Notes: generated by a model not told the origin, from the letters alone. Counted from the stretch's first letter, positions 24,559 through 33,473 are shown. The stretch is 64,000 nt of DNA from Pontimicrobium sp. SW4 (GCF_039954625.1 NZ_CP157199.1:2418001-2482000), one strand, 5' to 3'. Translations and numbers: made by a program.

Positions 24559-25494
24559 TTAAAATGGTAGATTGGTTACATCTACATTTCCGCCAGAAAT
24601 AATAATTCCGACATCTTTATTTTTAAACTGCTCTTTTTCTTTTAAAAGTGCGGCAAATGCAACTGCACTTGAAGGTTCAATAATGATTTTCATTCGTTCC
24701 CAAACTAATTTCATAGCATGAATGATTTCATCTTCTTCTACCAAAATAATGCGCTCTACATCATTCATAATAATCGGGAAATTCCGATCTCCTAAAAATG
24801 TTCGTAAACCGTCAGCAATGGTATTTACTTTTTCATTGTATTCAATTTTACCTGATTGCTTTGAACGAAATGCGTCATCTGCATTCTTTGGCTCTCCACC
24901 AATTACTTTACATTTATTCGAAAAATATTTAGCCGCTAGAGCTGTTCCAGCTATGAGTCCACCTCCACCAACAGGAGTAAATATATAATCGAGTTGTGGT
25001 TCTTCTTCTAATAATTCAATGGCTGCTGTTCCTTGACCATGAATCACATCATCATCATTTGAAGGATGAATAAAGGTTGCGCCTGTTTCTAGCTTAACCT
25101 TTTCTGCCAATTGCTCGCGAGCAATTGGTGTAGATTCGCTTTCAATGATATGCCCTTTGTAACCTTTTACAGCATTCTTCTTTACTTGTGGTGCATTTTC
25201 TGGCATCACAATGTATGCTTCAATACCAATTTTATTTGCTGCTAAAGAAAGTGCTTGGGCGAAATTACCTGAGGAATGAGTAACAACGCCTTTATTTCTG
25301 TCTTCTTCAGACAAATTTAAAATAGCATTTGCTGCTCCACGCATTTTGAATGCTCCCATTTTTTGAAAATTCTCACATTTAAAATACACCTTACATCCTG
25401 CAATCTCATTTATTAATTGTGAGGATAACACAGGTGTTTTGTGAATGTAAGGTTTCACACGATTGTGGACTTGTATGAGGAATTCTTTATTCAC
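24559..25494 (-). CDS. serine/threonine dehydratase-like PLP enzyme
   Basis: A 311-residue fold-type II PLP protein with the Schiff-base lysine in GAFKMRGA (Lys about 50), SSGNFAQ for the carboxylate, and the phosphate-binding PVGGGGLIAG. There is no C-terminal ACT regulatory domain, so it fits the catabolic threonine dehydratase, serine racemase or hydroxyaspartate ammonia-lyase group. It opens with GTG sharing one base with the paaG TAG. No step of the known phenylacetate route needs such an enzyme, so its position between paaG and paaH is unexplained. Confidence 0.85.
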   Translation of the reverse strand: MNKEFLIQVHNRVKPYIHKTPVLSSQLINEIAGCKVYFKCENFQKMGAFKMRGAANAILNLSEEDRNKGVVTHSSGNFAQALSLAANKIGIEAYIVMPENAPQVKKNAVKGYKGHIIESESTPIAREQLAEKVKLETGATFIHPSNDDDVIHGQGTAAIELLEEEPQLDYIFTPVGGGGLIAGTALAAKYFSNKCKVIGGEPKNADDAFRSKQSGKIEYNEKVNTIADGLRTFLGDRNFPIIMNDVERIILVEEDEIIHAMKLVWERMKIIIEPSSAVAFAALLKEKEQFKNKDVGIIISGGNVDVTNLPF

Positions 25495-26276
25495 TACTTG
25501 CCTTTAAAATTAGGTTGTCTTTTTTCAATAAATGCTGCAACACCTTCAGCATAATCTTCACTTTGCGCTGCTTCAATTTGAAGTTTTGATTCTAATGCCA
25601 ATTGGTCTTCTAAGGTATTCGTCATCGATTTGTTGAACAATTCCTTTATCAAACCAAGCGCTTTAGTTGGCATATTAGCCAATTTTGATGCTAGTTGATT
25701 CACATCGTTTTCAAAGTTTTCAAAAGGGATTACCTTATAAATCATTCCTATTTTCTCAGCGTCTTCTGCAGAAATTTTATCTCCTAACATGGCTAAAGCT
25801 TGAGCTTTTTGAAAACCTATTAATCGAGGTAAAAAGTATGTTCCTGCACTATCAGGAATCAAACCTATTAAACTAAAAGCTTGAATAAAACTCACCTTTT
25901 CATGTGCCACAACAACGTCGCAAGCCAAAGCTATGTTAGCTCCTGCTCCTGCTGCTACACCATTGATGGCTCCAATAATTGGTTTTTTAATAGAACGGAT
26001 TCTAGTGATTATAGGATTGTAATGTTCTTCCAGAATTTTTTTAAAACCTGGGTTTAATTCTGGAGATGTTACTTCTTTTAGATCTTGTCCTGCACAAAAT
26101 GCTTTTCCATTTCCAGTTAATACGATTGCTCTAACTTCATTGTTGGATTCACAATCATCAAGAATCTTTTGTAAACTTAATGCCATTTCGCGATTAAAGC
26201 TATTAAACACTTCTGGTCTGTTGAGTGTTATAAAAGCGATTTTATTTTCAATTTTTAAAAGAATTGAATTGCTCAT
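25494..26276 (-). CDS. paaG: PaaG 1,2-epoxyphenylacetyl-CoA isomerase
   Basis: A 260-residue crotonase-fold enzyme. FCAGQDLKEV and INGVAAGAGANIALACD give the oxyanion hole, and SLIGLIPDSAGTYFLPRL carries the catalytic Asp position typical of PaaG. It converts ring-1,2-epoxyphenylacetyl-CoA to the seven-membered oxepin-CoA. The other crotonase gene at 17495 lacks this IPDS motif, which separates the two roles. A 160-base gap with palindrome P7 lies between paaD and this gene. Confidence 0.92.
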   Translation of the reverse strand: MSNSILLKIENKIAFITLNRPEVFNSFNREMALSLQKILDDCESNNEVRAIVLTGNGKAFCAGQDLKEVTSPELNPGFKKILEEHYNPIITRIRSIKKPIIGAINGVAAGAGANIALACDVVVAHEKVSFIQAFSLIGLIPDSAGTYFLPRLIGFQKAQALAMLGDKISAEDAEKIGMIYKVIPFENFENDVNQLASKLANMPTKALGLIKELFNKSMTNTLEDQLALESKLQIEAAQSEDYAEGVAAFIEKRQPNFKGK

Positions 26277-26377
26277 ACCTTATTTCATTTTCTTTTATAT
26301 GTTCTCGATACAAAATTCTTTTTTTGAAGAATTTCACTCGAACTGACATACAGTTTCTAATCTTAACTCTTGATGAG

Positions 26378-26423
26378 ATTCTGAAACAATACTTCGGCTA
26401 CGATCAGTGTGACAATTCAGAAT
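26378..26423. repeat. composite REP-like palindrome (P7)
   Basis: ATTCTGAA at 26378-26385 and TTCAGAAT at 26416-26423 enclose ACTTCGGCTACGATCAGTGT, related to the interior of P1. The trailing GAATGACA resembles the end of P8. It lies between paaD and paaG. Confidence 0.6.
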
Positions 26424-26436
26424 GACAACAAGTTGT

Positions 26437-26946
26437 CTATTTAAGACATTTAAAATAATCAAAAGGCTCTTGACAGTCTTCACATTGAAATAATGCTTTA
26501 CAGGCTGTTGAACCAAATTGACTTACCAATTTTGTGTTTTGTGAACCACAATTGGTACACTTTACTATTCTTTTATTTCCTAATAATGCTTCTTTATCGG
26601 CATCGGCTTCCAAAGGTGGTGCAATACCATATTTTTCAAGTGCGTCTCTACCTTCTTCTGAAATCCAGTCGGTTGTCCAAGCTGGGGTTAATATCAAGTC
26701 TATATTTACTTTGTAACCAGCTTTTTTAAACGCAGCTGTTATATCATCTGCAATTACATCCATAGCGGGACAGCCACTATACGTTGGTGTTATTTTTATC
26801 AAAACTAAATCATCAACAAGCTTTGCATAACGAACCACTCCCATATCTAAAATAGTTAACACAGGTATTTCTGGATCAGAGACTTTATCTAGAATAGGAA
26901 TTAATTCTGTATCAATATCAGCATGCTCAATCATTGGTTTATTCAT
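26437..26946 (-). CDS. paaD: PaaD, phenylacetyl-CoA epoxidase maturation subunit
   Basis: A 169-residue protein with a DUF59/MIP18 N-terminal domain (DPEIPVLTILDMGVVR, TYSGCPAMDVI) and a C-terminal zinc-ribbon with CTNCGS and CEDC motifs. PaaD is required for epoxidase activity, probably for iron or Fe-S assembly on the complex. It follows paaC by 4 bases. Its stop is close to palindrome P7. Confidence 0.95.
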   Translation of the reverse strand: MNKPMIEHADIDTELIPILDKVSDPEIPVLTILDMGVVRYAKLVDDLVLIKITPTYSGCPAMDVIADDITAAFKKAGYKVNIDLILTPAWTTDWISEEGRDALEKYGIAPPLEADADKEALLGNKRIVKCTNCGSQNTKLVSQFGSTACKALFQCEDCQEPFDYFKCLK

Positions 26947-26950
26947 TTAT

Positions 26951-27703
26951 TTACCAAGACATGTTTGGATATGCTCTTTGCATATATTGTAATTCGGTTA
27001 AAATATATCCCATGTGTTCTGTATGCACACCCTGTTTTCCTCCTTTTTGAAAATATTTTAAGTCAGGAACTACTAAAGTAGCTTCATTCAACACTTCAGA
27101 TATATGCTTATAATATTGCTCTTTAAGTTTAGATGTGTCAACTCCAACACCTTCATTAATCATTTCTTTATCTGCTTCTGTTTGATGGAACAATTCATCT
27201 GTATATGTCCAAAGGTCATTTATAGCATTTTGAATTCGTTTAAGACTTTCTTCTGTTCCATCTCCAAGACGCTTTATCCAATCAGAAGAAAAGCGTACAT
27301 GATACGACGCTTCTTTTATGGATTTTTTAGCAATTGCTGCTAATGTTTCATCCTTACTGTTTTGTAGCTCAGTCAAGAACATATAATGATAGACATCAAA
27401 CAAAAACTGACGTGCTATAACATATCCAAAATCTGTATTAGGTTGTTCTACTAATAATACACTAACATACTCTCGTTCTGGGCGCATCATTGCAATGGTA
27501 TCTTCATCGCGATTATCTCCAGCAACTTTTGCAGCATATTGATAGTAGCTTCTAACTTGCCCAAATAAATCCAAAGAAATATTAGTCAAAGCGATATCTG
27601 TTTCCAATGAAGGTCCATGACCACATAACTCACCTAGACGCTGACCAAGTATTAAAGAGTTGTCCGCAATGCCTAATAAGTAATTATATAAATTAGTATT
27701 CAT
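26951..27703 (-). CDS. paaC: PaaC, structural subunit of phenylacetyl-CoA epoxidase
   Basis: A 250-residue ferritin-like helical protein opening with YLLGIADNSLILGQRLGELCG and containing YVIARQFLFDVYHY, typical of PaaC. It pairs with PaaA but does not keep a full di-iron ligand set, acting as the structural partner. Its ATG lies 3 bases after the paaB stop. Confidence 0.95.
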   Translation of the reverse strand: MNTNLYNYLLGIADNSLILGQRLGELCGHGPSLETDIALTNISLDLFGQVRSYYQYAAKVAGDNRDEDTIAMMRPEREYVSVLLVEQPNTDFGYVIARQFLFDVYHYMFLTELQNSKDETLAAIAKKSIKEASYHVRFSSDWIKRLGDGTEESLKRIQNAINDLWTYTDELFHQTEADKEMINEGVGVDTSKLKEQYYKHISEVLNEATLVVPDLKYFQKGGKQGVHTEHMGYILTELQYMQRAYPNMSW

Positions 27704-27706
27704 AAT

Positions 27707-27991
27707 TTACATGTGTTTAATTTCGTCTGGTAAATCGTAAAATGTTGGGTGACGATATACTTTATCCTGAGCTGGCTCGAATAATTCGGCATTATGCTCA
27801 GGATTTGAAGCCGTTATATTTTTAGATTCAACTACCCAAATACTTACGCCTTCGTTTCTTCTTGTATAAACATCACGTGCATTTTCCAAAGCCATTTCAG
27901 CATCTGCAGCATGAAGACTTCCAAAATGTCGATGTTCTAATCCGTTTTTACTTCTTACGAAGACTTCCCAAAGAGGCCATTCTTTTTTCAT
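27707..27991 (-). CDS. paaB: PaaB, small subunit of phenylacetyl-CoA epoxidase
   Basis: A 94-residue protein starting WPLWEVFVRSKNGLEHRHFG and including AALENARDVYTRRNEG-like sequence, the PaaB family signature. It bridges PaaAC heterodimers. A 77-base gap before it (27992-28068) carries short direct and inverted TTGAGATTT/AATATCTCA repeats but no gene. Confidence 0.95.
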   Translation of the reverse strand: MKKEWPLWEVFVRSKNGLEHRHFGSLHAADAEMALENARDVYTRRNEGVSIWVVESKNITASNPEHNAELFEPAQDKVYRHPTFYDLPDEIKHM

Positions 27992-28068
27992 AATTTATAG
28001 TATTGAGATTTGAGATTTTAGCATTGAGGAAAAACTTCTGATTTCTCACTTCTAATATCTCATTACTT

Positions 28069-29025
28069 TTAAACTGCTTTATTTAATTTTTTTTCTTGTT
28101 GTTTTTCAGCGTGAGCTAAAGCGGCATCACGAACCCACTCACCATTTTCCCATGCAGATACTCTTGCTTTCATTCGTTCTTTATTACATGGACCATACCC
28201 TTTTACTACTTGCCAAAATTCGTCCCAATCAATCTCACCAAAATCGTATCCTCCTTTTTCTTCATTCCATTTTAACTCTGGGTCTGGAATAGTTAATCCT
28301 ATTAACTCAGCTTGTGGCACAGTTTGGTCAATAAACTGTTGGCGTAGCTCATCATTAGTTTTACGCTTCAATTTCCACTTCATGGATTGCTCAGTATTTG
28401 GAGAATCAGCATCAGCTGGACCAAACATCATTAATGATGGCCACCAAAATCTATTTAACGCATCTTGAGCCATTGCCTTTTGTTCTGGTGTACCTTGAGC
28501 CAATTTTAAAGTGATTTCGTAACCCTGACGTTGATGAAAGCTCTCTTCTTTACAAATACGAACCATAGCTCTTGCATAAGGACCAAAAGACGTTCCACAA
28601 AGTGCTACTTGATTTATAATTGCTGCGCCATCAACCAACCATCCAATAGCTCCAATATCTGCCCAAGTTAATGCTGGATAGTTAAAAATACTTGAGTATT
28701 TGGCTTTTCCTGTATGTAATTGTTCAAATAGTTCATCTCTAGTAATACCAAGGGTTTCAGTTGCACTATAAAGGTATAAACCATGACCACCTTCATCTTG
28801 AACTTTAGCTAACAAAGCTACTTTACGACGTAATGAAGGTGCTCTTGATATCCAATTTCCTTCTGGCAACATTCCAACAATTTCGGAATGTGCGTGTTGA
28901 GACATCTGCCTAATATGTGTTTTACGATACTTTTCAGGCATCCAATCTTTAGGTTCAATTTTTTCGTCACGTGCTATACGTGCTTCAAATTCTTCCTCTA
29001 AACTTTTAATTTGTGCTTCGCTCAT
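28069..29025 (-). CDS. paaA: PaaA, catalytic subunit of phenylacetyl-CoA 1,2-epoxidase
   Basis: A 318-residue di-iron oxygenase subunit. Ligand-bearing helices are visible in [11 protein letters not shown] (ExxH type) and [13 protein letters not shown]. It inserts one oxygen atom into the ring of phenylacetyl-CoA. The gene starts three bases after the paaE stop. Length and motifs match the family. Confidence 0.96.
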   Translation of the reverse strand: MSEAQIKSLEEEFEARIARDEKIEPKDWMPEKYRKTHIRQMSQHAHSEIVGMLPEGNWISRAPSLRRKVALLAKVQDEGGHGLYLYSATETLGITRDELFEQLHTGKAKYSSIFNYPALTWADIGAIGWLVDGAAIINQVALCGTSFGPYARAMVRICKEESFHQRQGYEITLKLAQGTPEQKAMAQDALNRFWWPSLMMFGPADADSPNTEQSMKWKLKRKTNDELRQQFIDQTVPQAELIGLTIPDPELKWNEEKGGYDFGEIDWDEFWQVVKGYGPCNKERMKARVSAWENGEWVRDAALAHAEKQQEKKLNKAV

Positions 29026-29028
29026 AAT

Positions 29029-30102
29029 TTATACATCAAAATCTACGACTACTTTTTCTGTTACAGGCACTGCTTGACAACTTAATACAAAGTTTTGTGC
29101 CACTTCTTTTTCTTCTAGGGCATAATTCACTTTCATTTTTACTTCACCTTCCAACACTTTGCATTTGCACGTACTACACACGCCTCCTTTACAAGCAAAT
29201 GGTAAATCTGCTCCTGCGGAGAGTGCTCCATCTAAAATATTATCAAAATCGTCATCCATTACAAAATGGAATTCTTTTCCTCCATCAATGATTGTAACTT
29301 TAGTCCCATCTGCTTTTTCATCAAGAACCTCAGCAATGTGTTTATTTTCTTCTTCTGAACTTCCTGAAAAGAATAGTTCATAATGAATTTTTCCTTTATC
29401 CAGTCCAGCTGCTTGTAATTCGTCTCTAATCAAGAAAATCATATCTTGAGGTCCACAGATAAATGCATGATTGGTATCTGGAATATCAATAAACGTTTTT
29501 GTTAAAACTGCTAATTTTTCTTTATCAAAACGACCATTTAAAAATGGAATATCGCGCTTTTCTTTAGTCAAAAAGTAAAATACTTGAAAGCGTCCAAAAA
29601 ACTGATTTTTAAGCTGCTCCAACTCTTCCTTAAAGATAATTGATTTTACCATTCGATTCAAGTAGAATAACTTGAAAGTACTTTTAGGCTCTAATAATAG
29701 ATGAGTCCTTATAATAGATAGCATTGGTGTAATACCACTTCCTGCTGCAAATGCTACGTAATTATTGGATGCTTGCTTATTTACCTCAACATAAAATTCG
29801 CCATGTGGTGGCATTACTTGAAGCTCATCTCCTTTTTTTAATTCGTTAAAAGCGTAATTAGAGAATACACCATTACGAATGGTTTTAACTGCAACTTTCC
29901 ATTCATTATCTATTGGACTTGTGCACAACGAATAATTACGACGAATATCTTCTCCGTTAATTTCTTTACGAAGTGTTAAGTGTTGACCTTGTTTAAATTT
30001 AAATGTTGCTTTTAAATCTTCAGGGATATCAAAAGTAATAACTACTGTATCTTTTGTTTCCTTATATAAATCTGCAACTTTTATATTATAAAAATCTACC
30101 AT
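29029..30102 (-). CDS. paaE: PaaE, NADPH:ferredoxin-type reductase of the epoxidase
   Basis: A 357-residue three-domain reductase: FAD-binding barrel (QHLTLRKEI, RRNYSLCT), NAD(P) domain (FAAGSGITPMLSI, AFICGPQDMI) and a C-terminal plant-type [2Fe-2S] ferredoxin with CKGGVCSTCKCKV. It feeds electrons to PaaABC. I chose the ATG of MVDFYNIKVADL; an upstream in-frame extension would run across the operator. It is the first structural gene of the operon, directly behind the TetR gene and a 20-base palindrome. Confidence 0.94.
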   Translation of the reverse strand: MVDFYNIKVADLYKETKDTVVITFDIPEDLKATFKFKQGQHLTLRKEINGEDIRRNYSLCTSPIDNEWKVAVKTIRNGVFSNYAFNELKKGDELQVMPPHGEFYVEVNKQASNNYVAFAAGSGITPMLSIIRTHLLLEPKSTFKLFYLNRMVKSIIFKEELEQLKNQFFGRFQVFYFLTKEKRDIPFLNGRFDKEKLAVLTKTFIDIPDTNHAFICGPQDMIFLIRDELQAAGLDKGKIHYELFFSGSSEEENKHIAEVLDEKADGTKVTIIDGGKEFHFVMDDDFDNILDGALSAGADLPFACKGGVCSTCKCKVLEGEVKMKVNYALEEKEVAQNFVLSCQAVPVTEKVVVDFDV

Positions 30103-30118
30103 ATTGTGATAAAATATT

Positions 30119-30138
30119 AAACTAACACTTGTTAGTTT
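30119..30138 (-). promoter_or_regulatory. perfect palindrome before paaE, likely TetR/PaaR operator
   Basis: AAACTAAC-N4-GTTAGTTT, two exact 8-base half-sites. It begins 17 bases upstream of the paaE ATG and 6 bases downstream of a -7 promoter element, where bound repressor would block initiation. The TetR gene lies immediately upstream. Confidence 0.7.
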
Positions 30139-30144
30139 TAAAAA

Positions 30145-30152
30145 CAAATTTA
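30145..30152 (-). promoter_or_regulatory. -7 element of the paa operon promoter
   Basis: Minus strand TAAATTTG fits TAnnTTTG. No TTG is found at the usual spacing, so the promoter is probably weak or activator-assisted. It sits in the 65-base gap between the TetR stop and paaE. Confidence 0.5.
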
Positions 30153-30167
30153 CAAAAAAAATTAAAA

Positions 30168-30737
30168 CTATTTGTTAATTCCGTTAATGAGTACTAAACT
30201 TAATTCGGTTGTAAACTTCTTTGTATCTAAATCTTCTTTTTTTGGCAACCATATATAAAGTGATCGTAAAGTAGATAACATTGAAAACACCATAACTTCA
30301 GAGTTTCCATCAATAAGCTCAGTTTCTTCTATGCCTTTCTCAATAATGCTTCTAAAATCATTTTCATAGTTTTTTCGGAGTTTTAAGTAATACTCTAACT
30401 TACTTTCTAAGTGCATCCAATCATTATTTAAAGATGCCATCCCAAATTGGTTATTTGAAGTTATACTAACATGCAAAGCCACAATCTGTTTTAATTTATC
30501 AATGCTATTATCATCAGAGGTTTTGATAATTTTCATTTGCTCGGTAAACTGTTCTGCTAAAGAAATAATTATCTCTGAAAGTATTTCTTGTTTCGATTTG
30601 ATATGATTGTACAAGCTTGCAGCTTTAATTCCCATTGCCTTAGCAATATCGCGCATTGTTACCGCACTAAATCCTTTTTTTTGAAACAGTATAGCTGATG
30701 TTTGAATTATTTCGTCTTTACGTGTTTTCTGTTTCAT
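30168..30737 (-). CDS. TetR/AcrR family regulator (PaaR-like)
   Basis: A 189-residue regulator from the ATG of MKQKTRKDEIIQTSAILF. The N-terminal helix-turn-helix (residues about 10-55, GFSAVTMRDIAKAMGIKAASLYNHIKSK) is canonical TetR; the C-terminal helical ligand domain resembles the PaaR/FadR-type group. It is read in the same direction as paaE and separated only by the promoter and palindrome, so it most likely represses the paa operon and responds to phenylacetyl-CoA or a similar CoA ester (inference). There is no PaaX/GntR regulator in the window. Confidence 0.88.
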   Translation of the reverse strand: MKQKTRKDEIIQTSAILFQKKGFSAVTMRDIAKAMGIKAASLYNHIKSKQEILSEIIISLAEQFTEQMKIIKTSDDNSIDKLKQIVALHVSITSNNQFGMASLNNDWMHLESKLEYYLKLRKNYENDFRSIIEKGIEETELIDGNSEVMVFSMLSTLRSLYIWLPKKEDLDTKKFTTELSLVLINGINK

Positions 30738-30789
30738 AAGTACAATATAGATAATCAATATTAATTGTAAAAATTAAGTGAGATAGACT

Positions 30790-30821
30790 TTGAGATTTAA
30801 ATGAATAAATATATAGTTTTG
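30790..30821 (+). promoter_or_regulatory. promoter of the phenylalanine hydroxylase gene
   Basis: TTG at 30790-30792, 21 bases, then TAGTTTTG at 30814-30821, matching the Bacteroidota consensus. The ATG follows 28 bases later. Confidence 0.6.
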
Positions 30822-30849
30822 TACTAAGGTCAGTAAAACACAAAATCGC

Positions 30850-32631
30850 ATGACAAATACCATTGAATCTAACCCTTTAATTGACAGGCTACCTCCTCAC
30901 CTTAAACAATTTATCAAACCCCAAGATTACGAAAGCTACTCACCAATAAACCAAGCTGTTTGGCGCTATGTAATGCGAAAAAATATTTCGTATTTGGGTG
31001 ATTTTGCTCATGAATCATATAAGAGAGGGTTAAAAGAAACTGGAATTTCAATAGATAACATACCAAGTATGTATGGTATGAATCGTATATTAAAAAATAT
31101 AGGATGGGCTGCGGTTGCGGTTGATGGTTTTATACCTCCAAATGCTTTTATGGAATTTCAGGCTTATAAAGTTCTTGTTATCGCTTCAGATATTCGACAA
31201 CTTGAAAATATTGAGTATACACCAGCTCCAGATATAATACATGAGGCCGCTGGTCATGCCCCAATTATTGCCAATCCAGATTATGCTGAATACCTTCGTA
31301 GGTTTGGCGAAATTGGAGCTAAAGCAATTTTATCGGCTCATGATAATGAAATGTATGAAGCTGTTAGAGCTTTATCAATTATTAAAGAAGCTCCACATTC
31401 AACAAAAAAAGAGATTAAATTAGCCGAAGATTTAGTAAACCAACTACAAAATAAAAAAGTGCCACTTTCTGAAATGGCAAAAATTAGAAACCTTCATTGG
31501 TGGACTGTTGAGTACGGATTAATAGGCACAGTTGAAACTCCAAAAATTTATGGTGCTGGCTTATTATCATCAATCGGAGAAAGTAAATGGTGTATGACTA
31601 GTGCAGTTAAGAAAATTCCATACTCTATTGAGGCTTCTGAACAAGAATTCGACATAACAAAACCACAACCACAGTTATATGTTACTCCAGATTTTGCCTA
31701 CTTAATGCAGGTACTAGAAGAATTTACAGAAACCATGGCACTCAGAAAAGGAGGTTTTAGAGGCTTACAAAAACTAATCGATTCTCAGAAAATTGGTACT
31801 ATAGAACTAAATACAGGTTTGCAAATATCTGGCGTTTTTTCAAAAATGATAACAGATGAAGATAACAATGTCGTATTCTTTAAAACTGAAGGACCAACTG
31901 CTCTGGCTTACAGAGAAAAAGAATTAATTGGTCATGGCACTGAAATTCATAGTCAAGGTTTTAGCTCTCCTTTAGGAAAACTTAAAGGTATCAATTTAGC
32001 TATTGAAAACATGAGTCCAAGAGATTTAAAAGCTTATAATTTTTATGATGGCAAACGTATTGCCTTTGAATATGAAAGTGGAATTATAGTTGAAGGACTC
32101 AACATTACTGGAATAAGGAATATTAATGGAAAACTTATATTAATTCAGTTTAACGATTGTACTGTAATGTATAAAAGAGAACTACTATTTAAACCTGAGT
32201 ATGGTACTTTTGACCTAGTTGTAGGTTCTGAAATCATTTCTGCATTTGCAGGAAGTGCCGATTATAGTTCTTTTAACAATTTATATCATGTTTCTGAAAC
32301 CAAAACGGAACATTTGGTAAAAGACACCAAAGCATTAAAATTAGAGCAATTATACCATGACGTTCGACAACTAAGAAATAATACTAACCCAGAATTAGAT
32401 TCTTTAGAAATTGAACGCATTTTTAGCAAACTAACAAATGATTACCCTACAGATTGGCTGTTAATGCTAGAATTGTTTGAACTCATTCAAAATAGTACTC
32501 TAACGATACAAAAAGAACGGATACTCGAGCACTTATATCAACTTATAAAACAGCACCCTAAAAAAGCTCACCTCATTGAAGGTGGTTTATCGTTATTAAA
32601 TGTAAATAAAGTTAAAAATAGTAAGCTTTAA
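30850..32631 (+). CDS. aromatic amino acid hydroxylase (phenylalanine 4-monooxygenase-like) with long C-terminal region
   Basis: A 593-residue protein. The N-terminal 320 residues hold the pterin-dependent hydroxylase core with iron ligands His131, His136 (DIIHEAAGHAPI) and Glu221 (HWWTVEYG). It would convert phenylalanine to tyrosine with a tetrahydropterin. Bacterial enzymes of the short type are about 260-300 residues; here some 270 residues follow the core with no recognised motif, as in other Bacteroidota members. It diverges from the TetR/paa operon, giving phenylalanine two fates at one locus. Confidence 0.88.
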   Translation: MTNTIESNPLIDRLPPHLKQFIKPQDYESYSPINQAVWRYVMRKNISYLGDFAHESYKRGLKETGISIDNIPSMYGMNRILKNIGWAAVAVDGFIPPNAFMEFQAYKVLVIASDIRQLENIEYTPAPDIIHEAAGHAPIIANPDYAEYLRRFGEIGAKAILSAHDNEMYEAVRALSIIKEAPHSTKKEIKLAEDLVNQLQNKKVPLSEMAKIRNLHWWTVEYGLIGTVETPKIYGAGLLSSIGESKWCMTSAVKKIPYSIEASEQEFDITKPQPQLYVTPDFAYLMQVLEEFTETMALRKGGFRGLQKLIDSQKIGTIELNTGLQISGVFSKMITDEDNNVVFFKTEGPTALAYREKELIGHGTEIHSQGFSSPLGKLKGINLAIENMSPRDLKAYNFYDGKRIAFEYESGIIVEGLNITGIRNINGKLILIQFNDCTVMYKRELLFKPEYGTFDLVVGSEIISAFAGSADYSSFNNLYHVSETKTEHLVKDTKALKLEQLYHDVRQLRNNTNPELDSLEIERIFSKLTNDYPTDWLLMLELFELIQNSTLTIQKERILEHLYQLIKQHPKKAHLIEGGLSLLNVNKVKNSKL

Positions 32632-32828
32632 TTCCATTTATCTATACATATTATTATTACGGTACTCTAACCTTTCCTTTTGTTATAGAATGCCAAAGTT
32701 TGTAGTAACTTAGTTTTTCTATGTTTCGTATCTCAAGAGTTAACTATTTAAATGATAGATACTAAAAACTGTAACACAAGTTACATCTTAATCGTTTAAT
32801 ATTTCTGTTATTTGCAAAAACATTATTT

Positions 32829-33134
32829 ATGGGATTTTTTGATTTTTTATTTAAAAACAAGAGAAAGATGGTAGAAGAGTTTATGATGAAAGAGGCAATA
32901 GTACTAGATGTACGCACGAAAGCAGAATATTCAATAGGCGCAATTCCAGGTTCTAAGAATATTCCATTACAAATATTGAGCAGTAATATTTCTGATATTA
33001 AAAAACTAAACAAGCCTATTATTACTTGTTGCGCTAGTGGTATGAGATCAGGAACTGCAGCAAGCATCTTGAAAAAAAATGGTATTGAAGCGATAAATGG
33101 TGGTGGCTGGCAAAGCTTAAATCAGCTTTTGTAA
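32829..33134 (+). CDS. rhodanese-like domain protein
   Basis: A 101-residue single rhodanese domain. VLDVRTKAEYSIGAIPGSKNIP is the CH2A-type motif and ITCCASGMRSGTA holds the active loop (CASGMRS). It would carry a persulfide on the loop cysteine and move sulfane sulfur. The gene is monocistronic; the 197 bases upstream (32632-32828) hold no feature I can name. Downstream lies the small-RNA array on the opposite strand. Confidence 0.88.
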   Translation: MGFFDFLFKNKRKMVEEFMMKEAIVLDVRTKAEYSIGAIPGSKNIPLQILSSNISDIKKLNKPIITCCASGMRSGTAASILKKNGIEAINGGGWQSLNQLL

Positions 33135-33171
33135 TATTGATTAGAAGTGAACTCTTATATACTATATTAAA

Positions 33172-33239
33172 CAAAAAAGAAGCATTAGATCTTTTCGTAA
33201 ACGAACGTCAACTAATGCTTCAAATATTTGATTAATAGC
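33172..33239 (-). ncRNA. putative small RNA, unit 1
   Basis: Minus strand: upstream box TCGAAAAA (33277-33284), 25 bases, -7 box TACATTTA (33244-33251), then TTGCTATTAATCAA and a hairpin with outer stem GAAGCATTAG/CTAATGCTTC (33212-33221 with 33179-33188), inner stem TTCG/CGAA with loop TTTA, and a run of six T (33173-33178). The 5' end is estimated from the -7 box. Predicted length is about 68 bases. Confidence 0.65.
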
Positions 33240-33406
33240 AATGTAAATGTAACTTTAATAGTACAACCTAGTTGTGTTTTTCGACTACTTTCATAGAATA
33301 TTAGATGAACGGAAATAATATGCTCATTTATTCGATTAAAACACAAAATGACGAAAAAACTTGACGAATATTTTCAAATTTAAGAATTTGAAATTGCTAA
33401 TTCTAT

Positions 33407-33473
33407 AAAAAAAAGAAACGCTACGTCTCTTTGTAAACAAAGATTGGTAGCGCTTCATATATTGATTAATAGC
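33407..33473 (-). ncRNA. putative small RNA, unit 2
   Basis: Minus strand: TCGAAAAA (33511-33518), 25 bases, TACATTTA (33478-33485), TGCTATTAATCAA, outer stem GAAGCGCTAC/GTAGCGTTTC (33447-33456 with 33415-33424, one G-T pair), inner stem CTTTG/CAAAG with loop TTTA, then eight T (33407-33414). Both stems differ in sequence from unit 1 with paired changes. Confidence 0.65.

Noticed and set aside
27992..28068. Short TTGAGATTT/AATATCTCA repeats between paaA and paaB as a regulatory element
   Set aside because: They are imperfect, AT-rich and have no clear symmetry or promoter; I could not tell them from degenerate intergenic DNA.
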